From Ovis canadensis (lineage: Eukaryota > Chordata > Mammalia > Artiodactyla > Bovidae), in the NCBI RefSeq assembly GCF_042477335.2, contig NC_091250.1, positions 62,441,384-62,505,383 of the forward strand: a stretch of 64,000 bases of DNA, in the 5' to 3' direction. The notes beneath the pieces were generated by a model. That model did no database searches and was not told where the DNA came from. It was given only the letters and a program-made list of their open reading frames with translations. Position 1 is the stretch's first letter. The number at the start of each line of letters is the position of its first letter. This document shows, piece after piece, positions 1-11,600 of the stretch. A program made the position numbers and the translations under genes.

Positions 1-292
1 TTGTCATAGGTGGCCAACCAGGCAGACAGCCTCTTTTCTGATGGCCTCTGGATGCCCAGTGTCAGGGGCTGGCTGAAGAACCAAAGGAGAAGGAGGTTGG
101 AGTGTCTTCTCCCCACTTCCTCCCACATCAGTGCCGATCACAGGCACTACCTGCCTCCCTCCCCAGGTCAGCTCCTGCTGGGTGGCCCAATTCACAGTCA
201 CAGCTCCAGTCACTAAAATCCCCCTCTTCCTTCAGCTCTTAGAGATAGTATTTGCTCCCTACTCTTGCAGGAGGTGAATGCACCCACCTCCA
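1..292. other. Unassigned non-repeat sequence
   Basis: No repeat family, exon or RNA gene was recognised. Both strands carry overlapping ORFs of about 70 codons with no recognisable protein, which is expected by chance. Confidence 0.5.
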
Positions 293-301
293 TGTTTGTT
301 C

Positions 302-436
302 CGGAGAAGGCAATGGCACCCCACTCCAGTACTCTTGCCTGGGAAATCCCATGGGTGGAGGAGCCTGGTGGGCTGCAATCCATGGGGTCGCTAAGAGTCG
401 GACACGACTGACGCGACTTAGCAGCAGCAGCAGCCG
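302..436 (+). mobile_element. Bov-A2 SINE (single unit) with TSD
   Basis: The unit begins GGAGAAGGCAATGGC, carries the conserved CCACTCCAGTACTCTTGCC block and ends in a short CAG run, all typical of Bov-A2. A 9-bp duplication TGTTTGTTC flanks it (293-301 and 437-445). Overlapping ORFs here are SINE translation, not a gene. Confidence 0.9.
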
Positions 437-589
437 TGTTTGTTCTCTGTACCCTGCCCACACCTCGTAAGCAGCCCGTTTATTAGAGTCTCTCCATTTG
501 AACCATCTGGAGTGAATGCTGTTTCTTGCTGTACCCCCAGCCAATATACTGACAAATCAGAGAGTCCCTGTAATGCCCTGTAAAATACA

Positions 590-700
590 CTGATCTGGAA
601 TCAAGAGGCTCAAGTTTCAGGACTGACTGACTTTGGGCAAGTCACTTCACTTTTCTGCTCCTTAGTTTTCCTATCTTCAAAGGGGCTGATAATGCTTATT
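590..700 (+). repeat. MIR SINE remnant
   Basis: The order of GACTTTGGGCAAGTCACTTC, a CTTAGTTTTCC block and a short A/T-rich tail matches the MIR core and 3' part. It is heavily diverged. Confidence 0.7.
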
Positions 701-860
701 TAAGAGCGTTCTTTGGTCCTAAGACAGATCAGTGTATGTACCTGTGCAGGAAACTCTACAGAAATGCTAAGAATTCAAGAATGCTTAGGAAACTAGAATA
801 TGCAGTTATTCCAAATAGCCTAATCTCTCAGATCTTCTGGGTAAGAATGTCTGCTTTGTG

Positions 861-1193
861 ACAGTTCAGACCACTATAACGAAAACAGCATGGGTGGCTT
901 AAGCAGCAAACATCTTGGGATGTCTAAGATCAAGGCTCTGGAAGATTTAGCATTTAGTGAGGGGACACTTCCTGGTTTGCAGACAGTCATTTACTCCTTA
1001 TATCCTCAGCTGATGGAGATCTCATATCTTCTCTTTTCATAAAGGCCTTAATCCACCATTGGAGCCCCACCCTCATGATCTCACCTAACCCTAAGTACCT
1101 TCCAAGGCCCTACCACCTACTACCATCCCACTGGGGTTAGGGTTTCAACCTCTGAATTTGGGGGAGTGGAACACAGACATTAAGTTCATGACA
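861..1193 (-). mobile_element. MLT1-type LTR remnant (ERVL-MaLR)
   Basis: Read on the minus strand it follows the MLT1 LTR: a start near 1193, a block describing a TAATCC-like date motif, then a GGAAGTGTCCCCTCAC-type block, and an end at GTTATAGTGGTCTGAACTG. It is a solitary, old, diverged LTR with no internal retroviral sequence beside it. Confidence 0.7.
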
Positions 1194-1524
1194 CTTTGTT
1201 AAAGCAAAGTCTCCCTGTGCCCTGTGCTGAGACTGAGGTGACCAGAAAAAGGAAAGTTCCCAGCCTGCCCTTGCTCTTCCTAATTGGGCACCTTCTTCAC
1301 TGCCTAAACTTAATTTTTATCATCTAGCTTCAGTGAGTGTCTTCGGCAGAGGTTTCTGTGCTTTGGTCTTACAAGGGTAAATCTATTTCTTCTTGTCCAT
1401 CTTTTGCTGTTTTGTAATTATTTGGGCTTCATTTTTATGATCTTCAATGTTTTGTCCTGTTTGATGGACTTCTCTGTTTTAAAGTCACATGTGTCCCCTA
1501 GAGTATAAAGTAATAATCTTTAGT
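1194..1524. other. Unassigned sequence
   Basis: AT-rich non-coding sequence between an MLT1 LTR and a CHR SINE. No gene or named repeat was recognised. Confidence 0.45.
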
Positions 1525-1535
1525 AAGAACTCTAT

Positions 1536-1822
1536 TGGTCTCCCGTGGTGGTCCAGTAGGTAAGAATCTGCCTTGATATTCAGGAACATGGGTTCAGTCC
1601 CTGGTCAGGAAAGATCCCACATGCCACCGGGCAACTGAGCCAGTGTGCCATGAGCACTAAGACCGCACCCTAGAGCCCGTGCTCAGCAAGAAGAGAAGTG
1701 CTCCGCAACAGGAGAAGCCCAGGCACCACCCCTAGAGCGTAGCCCCCAGTCTCTGCAACTGGGAAAGCACACACAGCAAGGAAGACCCAGGGCAGTCATG
1801 AAAAAATAAATATTTTTTTAAA
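1536..1822 (+). mobile_element. CHR-type SINE (cetartiodactyl) with TSD
   Basis: A tRNA-derived head (GGTGGTCCAGTAGGTAAG, then GGGTTCAGTCCCTGG) is followed by the CHR body with AGATCCCACATGCC and repeated GAGCCCGTGCTC-type blocks, then an A-rich tail. An 11-bp duplication AAGAACTCTAT is at 1525-1535 and 1823-1833. CHR SINEs predate ruminants, so this is an older insertion. Confidence 0.85.
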
Positions 1823-2278
1823 AAGAACTCTATCACTCACTGAAATTCTCTTTACCACCTTAATCCAAAACTACTTCAGACAAGAATCTCCTGTGGATTT
1901 TTTTTTTTAATCAGTAAGAAATTGTGCTTTAGCTTTAGAAAAATCTAGATCAATTTTTTTTGTGTGTGGCCAAAATTCATCAGAAAGATTTACTCTGTAC
2001 TTTAGTCATATAGACTTGGCCTAAAAATCTGCTCTTTTCCTGGAGTTGGTCATTCCAGCACTACATGGGTGTTCCCCATAAAAGGGAACAATCAACAAGA
2101 TCAAGTTACTTTGAGTTCTTAATTGGTTTGCCAGAACTTCCTCTTCCTATCACAAAACATAGCCTGAGCAGCACATTCAGTTTTACCTAATTCTGCCTGG
2201 AACTTTAGTGAACAGGATACATTCTGGAAATAAAAGTGACTTCACATATAGATGACCAGTTGATACTTTTAACCTCCC

Positions 2279-2388
2279 AACCACTCCAGTACTCTTGCCT
2301 TGAAAATCCCATGGACGGAGGAGCCTGGTAGGCTGCAGTCCACAGGGTCGCACAGAGTCAGACAAGACTGAAGCGACTTAGCAGCAAC
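2279..2388 (+). mobile_element. Bov-A2 SINE fragment
   Basis: It starts inside the unit at CCACTCCAGTACTCTTGCC and runs through GGTCGCACAGAGTCAGACAA to GCGACTTAGCAGCAA. It is truncated at the 5' side. Confidence 0.85.
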
Positions 2389-2402
2389 TCATATTGTTAT
2401 AT

Positions 2403-2721
2403 GGGGCTTCCCTCATAGTTCAGTTGGTAAACAATCTGCCTGCCATGCAGGAGACCCTGGTTTGATTCCTGGTTTGGAAAGGTCCGCTGGAGAAGGGATA
2501 GGCTACGCACTCCAGTATTCTTAGGCTTCCCTTGTGGCTCAGCTGGTCAAGAGTCTGCCTACAATGTGGGAGACCTGGGTTCGATCCCTGGGTTGGAAAA
2601 TCCCCTGGAGAAGGGAAAGGCAACCCATTCCTGTATTCTGGCCTGGAGAATTCCATGGACAAAGGAACCTGGCAGGCTACAATGGGGTCACAAAGAATCC
2701 AACATGACTGAGTGACTTTCA
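2403..2721 (+). mobile_element. Bov-tA SINE dimer
   Basis: Two tRNA-derived units lie head to tail. The first (2403-2521) stops at CACTCCAGTATTCTT. The second (2522-2721) is full length from AGGCTTCCCTTGTGGCTC to GACTGAGTGACTTTCAC. The same short-plus-full layout recurs at 28613-28893 and 62557-62866, so it is a composite SINE type rather than two chance insertions. Confidence 0.9.
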
Positions 2722-3204
2722 CAACCCTTATTATTTATCTTTACCAAATCTAGTGTCAAAACGGCTTTGAGGGTTGTTCAAATTCTTTTGATCCCTGAGT
2801 TTCCTTTTACCAAATTTACTAGAAATAAAAAGGACATTCTTACAAGACTTGGAAACACTTTGATATGCAACATTTTGATCATGCTAATTATGCTAATTAT
2901 ATTTAATTTCTGTGACTTAATAAACTTTTCCTTCTTGATAATTTATAGTTACATACCAAAAACAAACAAACAAAAGGCCAGGATTAATCTCTTTTTTGGT
3001 AAGACATTGCATGACACCTGTGTAGTGTATGTGGTAACCCAAATGGGGAAGTCCTACACATGCCTGGGTTCCAGGGCAGGAATGCATGTACCCCCACCTC
3101 CTAGACTTGCTATACCCCTCAGGGCCACAGATTGAATGAATATTGCCTGTTGTAAGTTAAACAGAAGTCCAGTTCAGCAGAGCTGTCCCCATAGGCCCTT
3201 TTAT
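2722..3204. other. Unassigned AT-rich sequence
   Basis: A 122-codon ORF (2767-3135, plus) is open but low-complexity and hydrophobic by composition, with no recognisable domain, and is probably chance. No named repeat was recognised. Confidence 0.4.
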
Positions 3205-3430
3205 CAAGGATTAGCAGACTTTTTTTTAAAATCAGGGGCAGGTAGTGAATATGTTAGGTTTTGAGGGCCATGTGGTCTCCACCGCATCTTCTCAATTCTG
3301 CCATTATAGTGTTAAAGTAGTCAGAAATAATAGGCAAGTAAATGGGCATAGCTGTGTTTCAATAAAAGTTTGTTTACAAAAGTAGGTGTTGGGCTAGATT
3401 TGACCTGGGGTCTTTTAGCTTGCCGTCCCT
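3205..3430 (+). mobile_element. MER3-like hAT DNA transposon remnant
   Basis: The order GATTAGCAGAC, GGGCCATGTGGTCTC, GGGCATAGCTGTGTTTCAAT, AAAGTTTGTTTACAAAAG and GCTAGATTTGACC matches a common non-autonomous hAT element of placental mammals. The best family name from memory is MER3. Another copy is at 23840-24060. Confidence 0.65.
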
Positions 3431-4440
3431 TGCGTTATTTCAGAGCAAGTGCTATGTTGTACTGTAATTATCTGAAACATGTCTGTCTCCTCCATAAACC
3501 TATATACTTCTAATGCAGATTCTCCCCTGTTGAACATTTTCAAAAATAAAGTCCAGTCTTTGGGCAACCCTTCATAAAAAAAAAATTGGTTGAGGCGAGT
3601 CATCAGTGAATACTAAAACAAGTGGGAGAGTTTAATGAGAAACAAGATATTTACATAGTCTCTAAATATCTCCCCACTACATACTTATTAATTACAAAGG
3701 GGAAAATAGTTATTTACCAAGGAGAAATCTGACAAAAACCTCCTCAATCAAGTGATCAAAGTTAAAATACCTGGTCATGGGGTAAATCAACAGCATATGT
3801 CTCACTTCTGTATGATTCCTTCCAAAAAGAAATAATCTGGATTCCTGCCAAAAAGAAATAATCTGAGTCCAGTTGTGTGAGAACATCAAAGAAACCCATA
3901 CTGAGGGGCATTCGGCATAATACTTGGACTGTATCCTTCTAAATATCATTGCTTCAGGAGACACATAATTTTTCGAGGCAGAAGCCTGGTGTGTGGTGTG
4001 CCTCCCTTTGGTTGGCAAAGCAATAAAGCTATCTGTTATTACTGCTTCGCCACTCCTCATCCCCACCCCCTGCCAAAGTGTCAGTGCCATGCGTGACAGA
4101 GATTGAGGAATTGGTTCAGACTGAAGAAGAGGAAAGAAACGAGACCAGTGAAGGTGACATATAATCCAGGGTTTTCTTTTTATTAAGAAATAAAATCCTT
4201 TAAAAAATCCCTCTTACTGGGAAGACTGACAAAATCTGAAAATTTTCTGCAGATTGAATAATATTTTGCATCAAAGTTGATTTGCAGATTTTGATAATTG
4301 TACAGTGGTTATGTTCTTGATTTTAGTAAATAGACACTTAAGTACTTACAAGTAAAAGGGCATCACAGCTGCAACAAGGACGATCAGTTGTCTCAGTTTA
4401 CCTGGGACTGAAGGAGCTCCCAGATGTAAGCCTTTTTCTA
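3431..4440. other. Unassigned intergenic sequence
   Basis: About 1 kb without a recognised repeat or gene. A 126-codon minus-strand ORF (3710-4090) has no recognisable domain. A tandem doublet of a GCCAAAAAGAAATAATCTG-like block lies near 3822-3865. Confidence 0.4.
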
Positions 4441-4789
4441 AAAATTAATTTTCTTTCTTTATTTTTGGCTATGCTGGGTCTTCATTCGACCTGGGCTTTT
4501 CTCTAGCTGCAGCGAGCAGGGGCTGCTCTCTAGTTGCGGTGGCCGGGCTTCTCACTGCAGTGACTTCTCATGTTGCAGAGCACGGGCTCTAGGGCTTGTA
4601 GGCTTCGGTATCTGTGGAGCGTGGGCTCAGTAGTCACAGTTCCCCGGCTCTGGAACACAGGCTTAATGGTCGTGTCACATGGGTTTGGTTGCTCTGAGGC
4701 ATGTGGGATCTTTCCAGCCCAGGAATCGAACCCATGTCTCCTGCACTGGAAGGCGACTTCTTTACCACTGAGCCACCAGAGAAGCCCCC
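4441..4789 (-). mobile_element. CHR-type SINE
   Basis: On the plus strand it reads TTTTGGCTATGCTGGGTCTTC, then repeated blocks such as GCGGTGGCCGGGCTTCTC, and ends in CACTGAGCCACCAGAGAAGC. That is the reverse complement of a full CHR element, with the tRNA-like head on the right. Confidence 0.85.
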
Positions 4790-4900
4790 TCCCCACCCAG
4801 ATACAGGATTTTTAATACTAAAATCAGTAAAGGCCCAGTCAAACAGGGAGGATTTGGTCACCCCCGTTGCAGTGAACTCTCAAAACCACTCAGAACAAAA

Positions 4901-4944
4901 CTGTGTATGTGTGTGTGTCTATGTATATGTGTCTGTGTGTATGC
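4901..4944. repeat. Imperfect TG-rich microsatellite
   Basis: About 44 bp of alternating TG with TA interruptions. Confidence 0.85.
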
Positions 4945-5133
4945 ACAGTTATTAGTTACTAGTTATTAAATTAGTTATTGAGTTAAATCAGTTATTTTAT
5001 GTATGTACATGCATAAAATAAATGTGGTAACTGTTAACATTTGGGGGATGTGAGTGAAGAACCTTTGTGATATTCTTGCCACTTCTGTATATCTAAAATT
5101 ATAACAAAATTAAAAATTGAAAGAAAATAAAAA

Positions 5134-5306
5134 GTGTTTGTTGCTCAGTTGTGTCCAACTCTATGTGACCTCATAGACTGTAGCCTGCCAGGCTCGTCTG
5201 TCCATGGAATTCTCCAGGCAAGAATACTGGAGTGGGTTGCCATTCCCTTCTCCAGAGGATTTTCCTGACCCAGGGATCGAACCTCGGTCTCCCACATGGC
5301 AGCGCA
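5134..5306 (-). mobile_element. Bov-tA SINE, truncated
   Basis: The reverse-complement order is TTGCTCAGTTGTGTCCAACTC, CTCCAGGCAAGAATACTGGAG and GACCCAGGGATCGAACC. The tRNA-like head beyond CTCCCACATGGCAGCG is missing. Confidence 0.85.
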
Positions 5307-5998
5307 ATTTGAAGAAATGTCCTCCTAGATAGATAGATTCAAATGTGCTTTTGGTGTCGTAGTAATAAATAAGTCAGACAGGATTCAGCACTCATGCAGA
5401 AAATACAGTGGCCCAATGTAGGAGCCACGGTGAGTAGCAGCCACCTTGACTTTAGGGGAAGGAAGCCCTGCAGCACCCTAGCCGACACACTAGAAGCCTG
5501 TCTTAGGTGCCCTGCTTTTAGATACAAGTTAGAGGTGAGTTGGAAGATAACTGAAAGTCAGTTATAGTTTCCTCAGACTTTTCTTCAGGTACACTCTCTC
5601 AGTCCTCAGAACAACCTCAGGAGTGACTGTCAGAAACCTTTTTACAAATGAAAGGAAAATATCATGAAAGAGTTAAATACTTAACTAATGGAACACAAGC
5701 TACAAAGAGGGATGAAAACCAGGTATAAAAGCAGAAGACAACACAAATGCCAAATAGCAGGGCTGGACGGGGTGGGGGTGGGGGTGGGCAGCTAGACACT
5801 GTACCAAGTCAGTCCCTACAGGGGAATAGAAAGTGGCTGTGGAAAAATACGAACAACTGTTGCATATAATGATACCTGGGAAGGTTGTTGATGATGTTAT
5901 TGAGTTAAATTAGTTAGTTGAGTTACATTCAGTTTGTGTTATGTGAATCCCTTTGCGCATGCAGATGTATGTTTAATCTGAATGCGTGTGTGTGTGTG
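5307..5998. other. Unassigned sequence with a G-rich tract
   Basis: No gene was recognised. It includes a short GGGGTG repeat at 5768-5788. A TG run just before 5999 served as the target of the following BovB. Confidence 0.45.
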
Positions 5999-6687
5999 TT
6001 CAGTTCAGTCCAGTCACTCAGTCATGTTCGACTCTTTGCGACCATAGACTGGAGAAGGCAATGGCACCCCACTCCCGTACTCTTGCCTGGCAAATCCCAT
6101 GGATGGAGGAGTCTGGTAGGCTGCAGTCCATGGGGTCGCCAAGAGTCGGACACGACTGAGTGACTTCACTTTCACGCATTGGAGAAGGAAATGGCAACCC
6201 ACTCCAGTGTTCTTGCCTGGAGAATCCCAGGGACGGGGGAGCCTGGTAGGCTGCTGTCTATGGGGTCGCACAGAGTTGGCCACGACTGAAGTGACTTAGC
6301 TGCAGCAGACTGTAGCTTGCTAGGCTTTCCTGTCCATCACCAGCTCCCAGAGGTTGCTAAAACTCATGTCCATCGAGTCAGTGATGCCATCCAACCATCT
6401 CACCCTCTGTCATCCCCTTCTTCTGCCTTCCATCTTTCCCAGCATCAGGGTCTTTTCCAGCAAGTCAGTTCTTCGCATCAGGTGGCCAAAGTATTGAAGC
6501 TTCAGCTTCAGCCCCAGTTCTTCCTATGTATATTCAGGACTGATTTCCTTTAGGATGGACTGGTTTGATCTCCTTGCAGTCCAAGGGACTCTCGAGAGTC
6601 TTGTCCAACACCACAGTTCATAAGCATCAATTCTTCGGCACTCAGCTTTCTTTATAGTCCAATTCTCACATCCATACACGACTACTG
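5999..6687 (-). mobile_element. BovB (RTE) LINE 3' fragment, split by a Bov-A2
   Basis: The reverse complement of the BovB 3' end starts with TTCAGTTCAGTCCAGTCACTC, breaks at 6050 and resumes about 6307. It runs to CCATACACGACTACTG at 6687. The interruption is the Bov-A2 at 6051-6306. Short TG runs flank the whole element and may be its target duplication. The element is 5'-truncated, as most BovB copies are. Confidence 0.9.
6051..6306 (+). mobile_element. Bov-A2 SINE (full dimer) nested in BovB
   Basis: Both units are present: GGAGAAGGCAATGGCACC at the left and CATTGGAGAAGGAAATGGC for the second, ending CTTAGCTGCAGCA. A 5-bp duplication AGACT (6046-6050 and 6307-6311) shows it jumped into the pre-existing BovB. 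Confidence 0.9.
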
Positions 6688-6750
6688 TGTGTGTAAAGCT
6701 ATATATTAATGCATACACACATTTTGTGTTAATAAAAATGAGAAAAGACT

Positions 6751-6893
6751 TCTCAAACTTTAGCGTTCATAAGAATCACCTGGTGAACTTGATATTAATA
6801 AAATGTGTATTAATATCACTCTCTGCTCCTGGTAGCCCAGGAGGGGACGCAAGAATCTGCATTTCCAACAAGCACCTAGAATCTGAAAAGCTG
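6751..6893. mobile_element. MER5/MER20-type hAT remnant
   Basis: TCTCAAACTTTAGCG, AAGAATCACCTGGTGAACTTG and AATCTGCATTTCCAACAAGC follow the layout of short non-autonomous hAT elements of placental mammals. The exact family is not certain. Confidence 0.5.
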
Positions 6894-7780
6894 TCAAACT
6901 ATTTCTAATATTTTCACCTGGACAGTAGGCATTTTTACTTAAAAATTTGTATTTTGTAAATATTTTTTAAACAGGCATATATCACTTTTATACATTTAAA
7001 ATCTATTTCTCACCCCTGCCTGGACCCCAGTCCTCTGACCACACCCCACAACCACTTGACAGCTACAGAACTCAAGACCAGCCCATTACTGGCAGTTGAG
7101 ACTCAGGTCCCAGGGTAACCAGAGTGCTGTGAGACCATCCTGGAAAAGTGAATCTTTCCAGATACCAGGCTTAAGGTAAGCCCAGGGGCTAATGTATATG
7201 GAGAAAACACATCTGAACTTCTAGAAGCCACAGCTGTGGCATCTCCAAAGAAATGGATGGCAGGGAGGCCAACGCACAACAAAGGCGGGTTGTGACCTCC
7301 TCGGGCAGCTGCTGGAAGCAAGAACAAAAGAAATCCCCAGCGACTAACTGTTCCTAGAAAAAAGAATAACTGGATTTTTTTGTTTAGTGTTTGCAACTTG
7401 CTCTAAACTTGGGCATCTGTTTCCTCTCCCAAGGTAGCGGCCCACGGACATTCTAGGAACCAGAGATGGCACCTGAAGATCGAGATGGCTGGGTCAGAAT
7501 CTCTGCCATTGGGAGTGCCTGGAAGGGGTGCTGGAGCTTTTGGGTCACCCATTCCTGCTCTGATTTGCTTCCTGAACAGAGTGGGGAATGACGGAGAGGG
7601 GAGGGAACCACATACACAGAGAAGAAGGAAAGATATAAAGTCTAAATGGACCCAGCACCTTATCATTTCCATCACACACACATTGGCACAAGCTGACCAT
7701 GCATCTTATCTAAATGACTGTGATGGCCGTAGGTTTGCCAGTAGCAACAGCAATACCCATGTTTGCCCTGCTTCTGCCCT
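6894..7780. other. Unassigned intergenic sequence
   Basis: No exon or named repeat was recognised. A 114-codon plus ORF (7485-7829) and 92- to 97-codon minus ORFs overlap in different frames and show no domain. Confidence 0.4.
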
Positions 7781-7784
7781 TGTC

Positions 7785-8430
7785 ACTTTCAGTCTGTGCT
7801 CAACACTGCAGCTGTGGTCATCTTGTTAATACGATATAAATCAGAACATGCCACATGTTACCTCTAGTGGCTTCCCATCTCACTCAGAGTAAAGCTGAAA
7901 CTCATTACAATGGCTCATGAGACCCTTCCCAGTCTGGTACTCAGATGCCTCTCTAAACTAACCAAATACTAGTCCCCACCTTGATTACTTCTCTGTAACT
8001 GTGCTGACCTCCTGCTCTTCCTCAGGCTACCCAAACATTTCATGCCTCTGGACATCTGTGCTTGCCCTTCCCTTAGCCCAGAATGCATTTCCTGGGCTGA
8101 CATATCTGCTTGACTTTCTTCCTCTTAAAACTCAGCTCTTTGCTCCAATAATCCATCTTAGTGAAGCCTTCTCTTGCCACTATGTCTGTCTAGAACTGCA
8201 ACCTTCAGCATACTTTCTTTGCTTGACTTTTCTTCTTAGCACTTACAACCACCTAACATACCGACATTATACATTTAACTTATTTGGTGATAATCTTTTA
8301 CCCCATTAGACTGAAAGCTCCATCAGTAAATGGAGTTATTTGTTTTAAAGGCTGTATTCCGAGTGCCCAGAACATCTCCTGGCATACAGTAGACACTTAA
8401 GTGTCTGTTGACTGATTGCTAATCACTCTA
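7785..8430 (+). mobile_element. L2 LINE 3' remnant
   Basis: The order of features is that of the L2 3' end: GGCTTCCCATCTCACTCAG, TTGCCCTTCCCTTAGCCCAG, TGAAGCCTTCTCTTGCCAC, CTTACAACCACCTAACATAC, ACTGAAAGCTCCATCAG and CCTGGCATACAGTAGACAC. It is old and diverged. ORFs inside it are remnants. Confidence 0.8.
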
Positions 8431-9882
8431 CTCAGGTTTCTGCATGTCCTACCCCTCGTGTTGAGTTTGATGTAGGAGCGCATTGGGCCTGATGTGGTGC
8501 ATGGAAGGGAGGACTTTTGGACTTAAGCACGCATGTGACTAAATACTCAGAAGCTTCAGACTGTTTGAAAGTTCTTCAAGTCCTAGCTACCCTTTCTCTT
8601 GAAGACCCCACATCTTAGAAAATTCTTACATCTTAGAAAATCTATTTAAATACACCTGCCTTCCACATTAAACATAATTTTGGCTTAAATTTTTCTTAAA
8701 GGACTATTATAATTCGCTTCTGAAATCGTTTGGCAGCGAGTGACACTGTTAATTTGCAATTGGCTCTGACTTTTAGCAGTTATGCACTTGGGAATTCTTT
8801 AGAAGTGAAGTCAAATCTAACCTTCAAATGGTCTCCAAATGTCATGAAATTTTTCTGAATAATCAGTTCAACAGTTAATGAGATGGGGATAATGCTATGC
8901 TTTGTGGGTGTTTATGTAAGCCTTGAATTCAGGTTTTACAATATGAGAACAGATAATCATTTTCTTTGGGGACTCAGCCAGGTTTACATGCTCCTGGAAT
9001 CTCATTGCACCCAGGTCTTGGACCTAGAAAATCCAACAGATAAAATAGTCATGGCGAAAATCAAAGTGTCCCTTTACTGTCTGATAATATGAGTCCTTGG
9101 CTGGTGGGAGACGTTCTGTGAGCATGGTGAGGAGCCAGTGGCCGTGGCTGGGCTTGTTGTGGTTGGGCTAGGAGTCTTCCTCCCAGACTGCTGTTATGCA
9201 CGAGCTGGGCACCCATTCTTGATGTGTGGCAGACCTCTGGTGGCCAGGCAGACCACTTCCCTCCTGACCCTTGTCTCCATCACCTCCTGGGCTCTAGCGA
9301 AGGAAAATATTTTCACTTCCATTCTATGACACTTCTGCAGAATTCTGTTGACTCATGTGAGACAAGATGGGGGATTTTTCTGCAGCAGTTGCCACCTGGA
9401 GCAACAGATCTGTTAGTTACATCGTCTGCCAAGCCGCGCTGCTGTCTGTGCAGGGCATTTTTAATCATGTAACTTTCACAACTGTCCCTCATCTGCAATG
9501 ACATTAGCCCGGGTGAATTTTTTGCCCAGTGTTAAGCTGTCAGTGGTTGAGGTTTTCCTGTTGCCTTCTCTGGCAGAGGCACATTTAATTATCACAGAAG
9601 AGCCTGACTCTGAAGGGATCTGTGCAAACTTCCTTCTGGAGCTGAAAAGAAAACATCTCATTCCTAGCCTGTGCCATCCACTGAAAACCTTCTCAAACCC
9701 CAAACTAGTGACTGTCCTAGGGGAGAGATGTCATCTAAAGTAAGTGTGGACCATTTTGTTTGTTTTACTTGCCAACACTGCATGACTCTAAACTTACTCC
9801 ATAAATAAAAGAGACAGGGGCACAAAACTCTTTATACTTCCTACTTTCCTCTCCAAATGCTGACATTTCAAAACCCCATAAT
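8431..9882. other. Unassigned, nearly repeat-free sequence
   Basis: About 1.45 kb with no recognised gene or repeat. Overlapping short ORFs at 9138-9743 lie on both strands with no domain. It could contain conserved non-coding elements, but that cannot be judged from one sequence. Confidence 0.4.
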
Positions 9883-10000
9883 GTTGTTGTTCAGTTGCTC
9901 AGTCTTGTCCAACTCTGTGACCCCAGGGACTGCAGCATGCCAGGCTTCCCTGTCCTTCACTATCACCTGAAGTTTGCTCACATTCATGTCCATTGAGTCT
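9883..10000 (-). mobile_element. BovB 3'-end fragment
   Basis: TTGTTCAGTTGCTCAGTCTTG through ACTGCAGCATGCCAGGC to CATGTCCATTGAGTCTG is the reverse complement of the last 110 bp or so of BovB. It abuts a second, longer copy that restarts from the 3' terminus. Confidence 0.8.
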
Positions 10001-10676
10001 GTTCAGTTCAGTTCAGTTCAGTTGCTCAGTCGTGTCTGACTCTTTGCAACCCCATGGACTGCAGCATGCCAGGCCTCCCTGTCCATCAACAACTCCCAGA
10101 GTTTACTCAACTCATGTCCATTGAATTCGTGATGCCAACCAATCATCTCATCCTCTGTCGTCCCCTTCTCCTCCTGCCTTCAATCTTTCCCAGCATCAGG
10201 GTCTTTTCCAATGAATCAGTTCTTTGCATAGGTGGCCAAAGTATTGGAGTTTCAGCTTCAGCATCAGTCCTTCCAATGAATATTCAGGACTGATTTCCTT
10301 TAGGATGGACTGGTTGGATCTCCTTGCAGTCTAAGGGACTCTCAAGAGTCTCCTCCAACACCACAGTTCAAAAGCATCAATTCTTCGGCGCTCAGCTTTC
10401 TTCACAGTCCAACTCACATCCATACATGACTACTGGAAAAACCATAGCTTTGACTAGTCAGACCTTTATTGGCAAAGTAATGTCTCTGCTTTTTAATATG
10501 CTGTCTAGGTTGGTCATAACTTTTCTTCCAAGGAGCAAGCATCTTTTAATTTCATGGCTGCAGTCACCATCTGCAGTGATTTTGGAACCTCCCAAAATAA
10601 AGCCTGCCACTGTTTCCACTGTTTCCCCATCTATTTGCCATGAAGTAATGGGACCAGATGCCATGATCTTAGTTTC
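10001..10676 (-). mobile_element. BovB 3' fragment
   Basis: It starts with four tandem TTCAG units, the hallmark BovB 3' end. It covers the C-terminal region of the RT ORF in reverse and stops near GACCAGATGCCATGATC. The 125-codon plus ORF here is an antisense artefact. Confidence 0.9.
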
Positions 10677-11025
10677 GCTCAGAGGATCAGTGAGCCTGTG
10701 ATACTATCTAAACATCTCATCCTCCCATATGTTTCCCTAAACAAAGCTTCATGAAAATATGTATTAAAAAATAATACAATGGTTTTTAGGTCATTACAAC
10801 CCAAGAGGAGAGAGGCTGACTGCCTGTGGCTGTGGAAGGTAGCTTACAGAGGTTCTGATTGTCTCTACCTCTCTTGGTAAACAGCAGGCATGTTTAAAAA
10901 GGTTTGAAATGGAGATATGGTTGAAGACTTGAGATCCATGTATGCTTTTTCATTTAGACACATAGATAAGCAATATTCTGCAACAAAGTGGCAAGCAAGA
11001 TACAGCTTTTTCAAGTTGTTTTTTT
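10677..11025. other. Unassigned sequence
   Basis: No gene or named repeat was recognised. Confidence 0.45.
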
Positions 11026-11600
11026 TTTTTAATTGGAGTATAGTTGCTTTGGGGCTTCCCCGGTGGCTCAGACAGTAAATTCACTTGCAATGAGGGTGAC
11101 ATTGGTTCGATCCCTGAGTTGGGAAGATCCCCTGGATAAGGGACAGCTACTCACTCCAGTATTCTGGCCTGGAGAATTCTGGCAGTTCGTGGGATCACAA
11201 AGAGTTGAACACAACTGAGCGACTTTCACACACACGCACACATAGTTGCTTTACAATGTTGTGTTAGTTTCTGCTGCACACCAGCATGAATCAGCTATAC
11301 ATATACATGTATCCCCTCTCTCTTGAGTCTTCCTCCCACCCCTCCATCCCACACCTCTAGGTCGTCACAGAGCACCAGGCTGAGCTCCCCGTGATATACA
11401 GCCCCTTTCCCCCAGCTAGCTACTTTACACATGGCAGTGTATATAAGTACATGTCAGTCTTCTCTCTCAATTTGTCCCACCCTCTCTTTCCCCCTGTATC
11501 CACAAGTCTGGTCTCTGTGTCTTCATCTCTATTCCTGCCTTGCAAATGGACTCATCAGTACTATTTTTCTAGGTTCCATATATATGCATTAAAATATGAT
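11026..11600 (-). mobile_element. L1 3' UTR remnant, split by a Bov-tA
   Basis: A T-run (11025-11030) leads into AATTGGAGTATAGTTGCTTT. After the SINE the L1 3' UTR continues through CACAGAGCACCAGGCTGAGC and ACATGGCAGTGTATATAAG to TAGGTTCCATATATATGC. The element is in minus orientation and strongly 5'-truncated. Confidence 0.85.
11051..11241 (+). mobile_element. Bov-tA SINE with 11-bp TSD
   Basis: It runs from GGGGCTTCCCCGGTGGCTC to GACTTTCAC plus a CA-rich tail. The duplicated target ATAGTTGCTTT (11040-11050 and 11242-11252) is L1 sequence and dates the SINE after the L1. Confidence 0.95.

Noticed and set aside
9138..9743. Overlapping ORFs on both strands
   Set aside because: Each is 60-82 codons, with no domain and no codon-use signal visible by eye.
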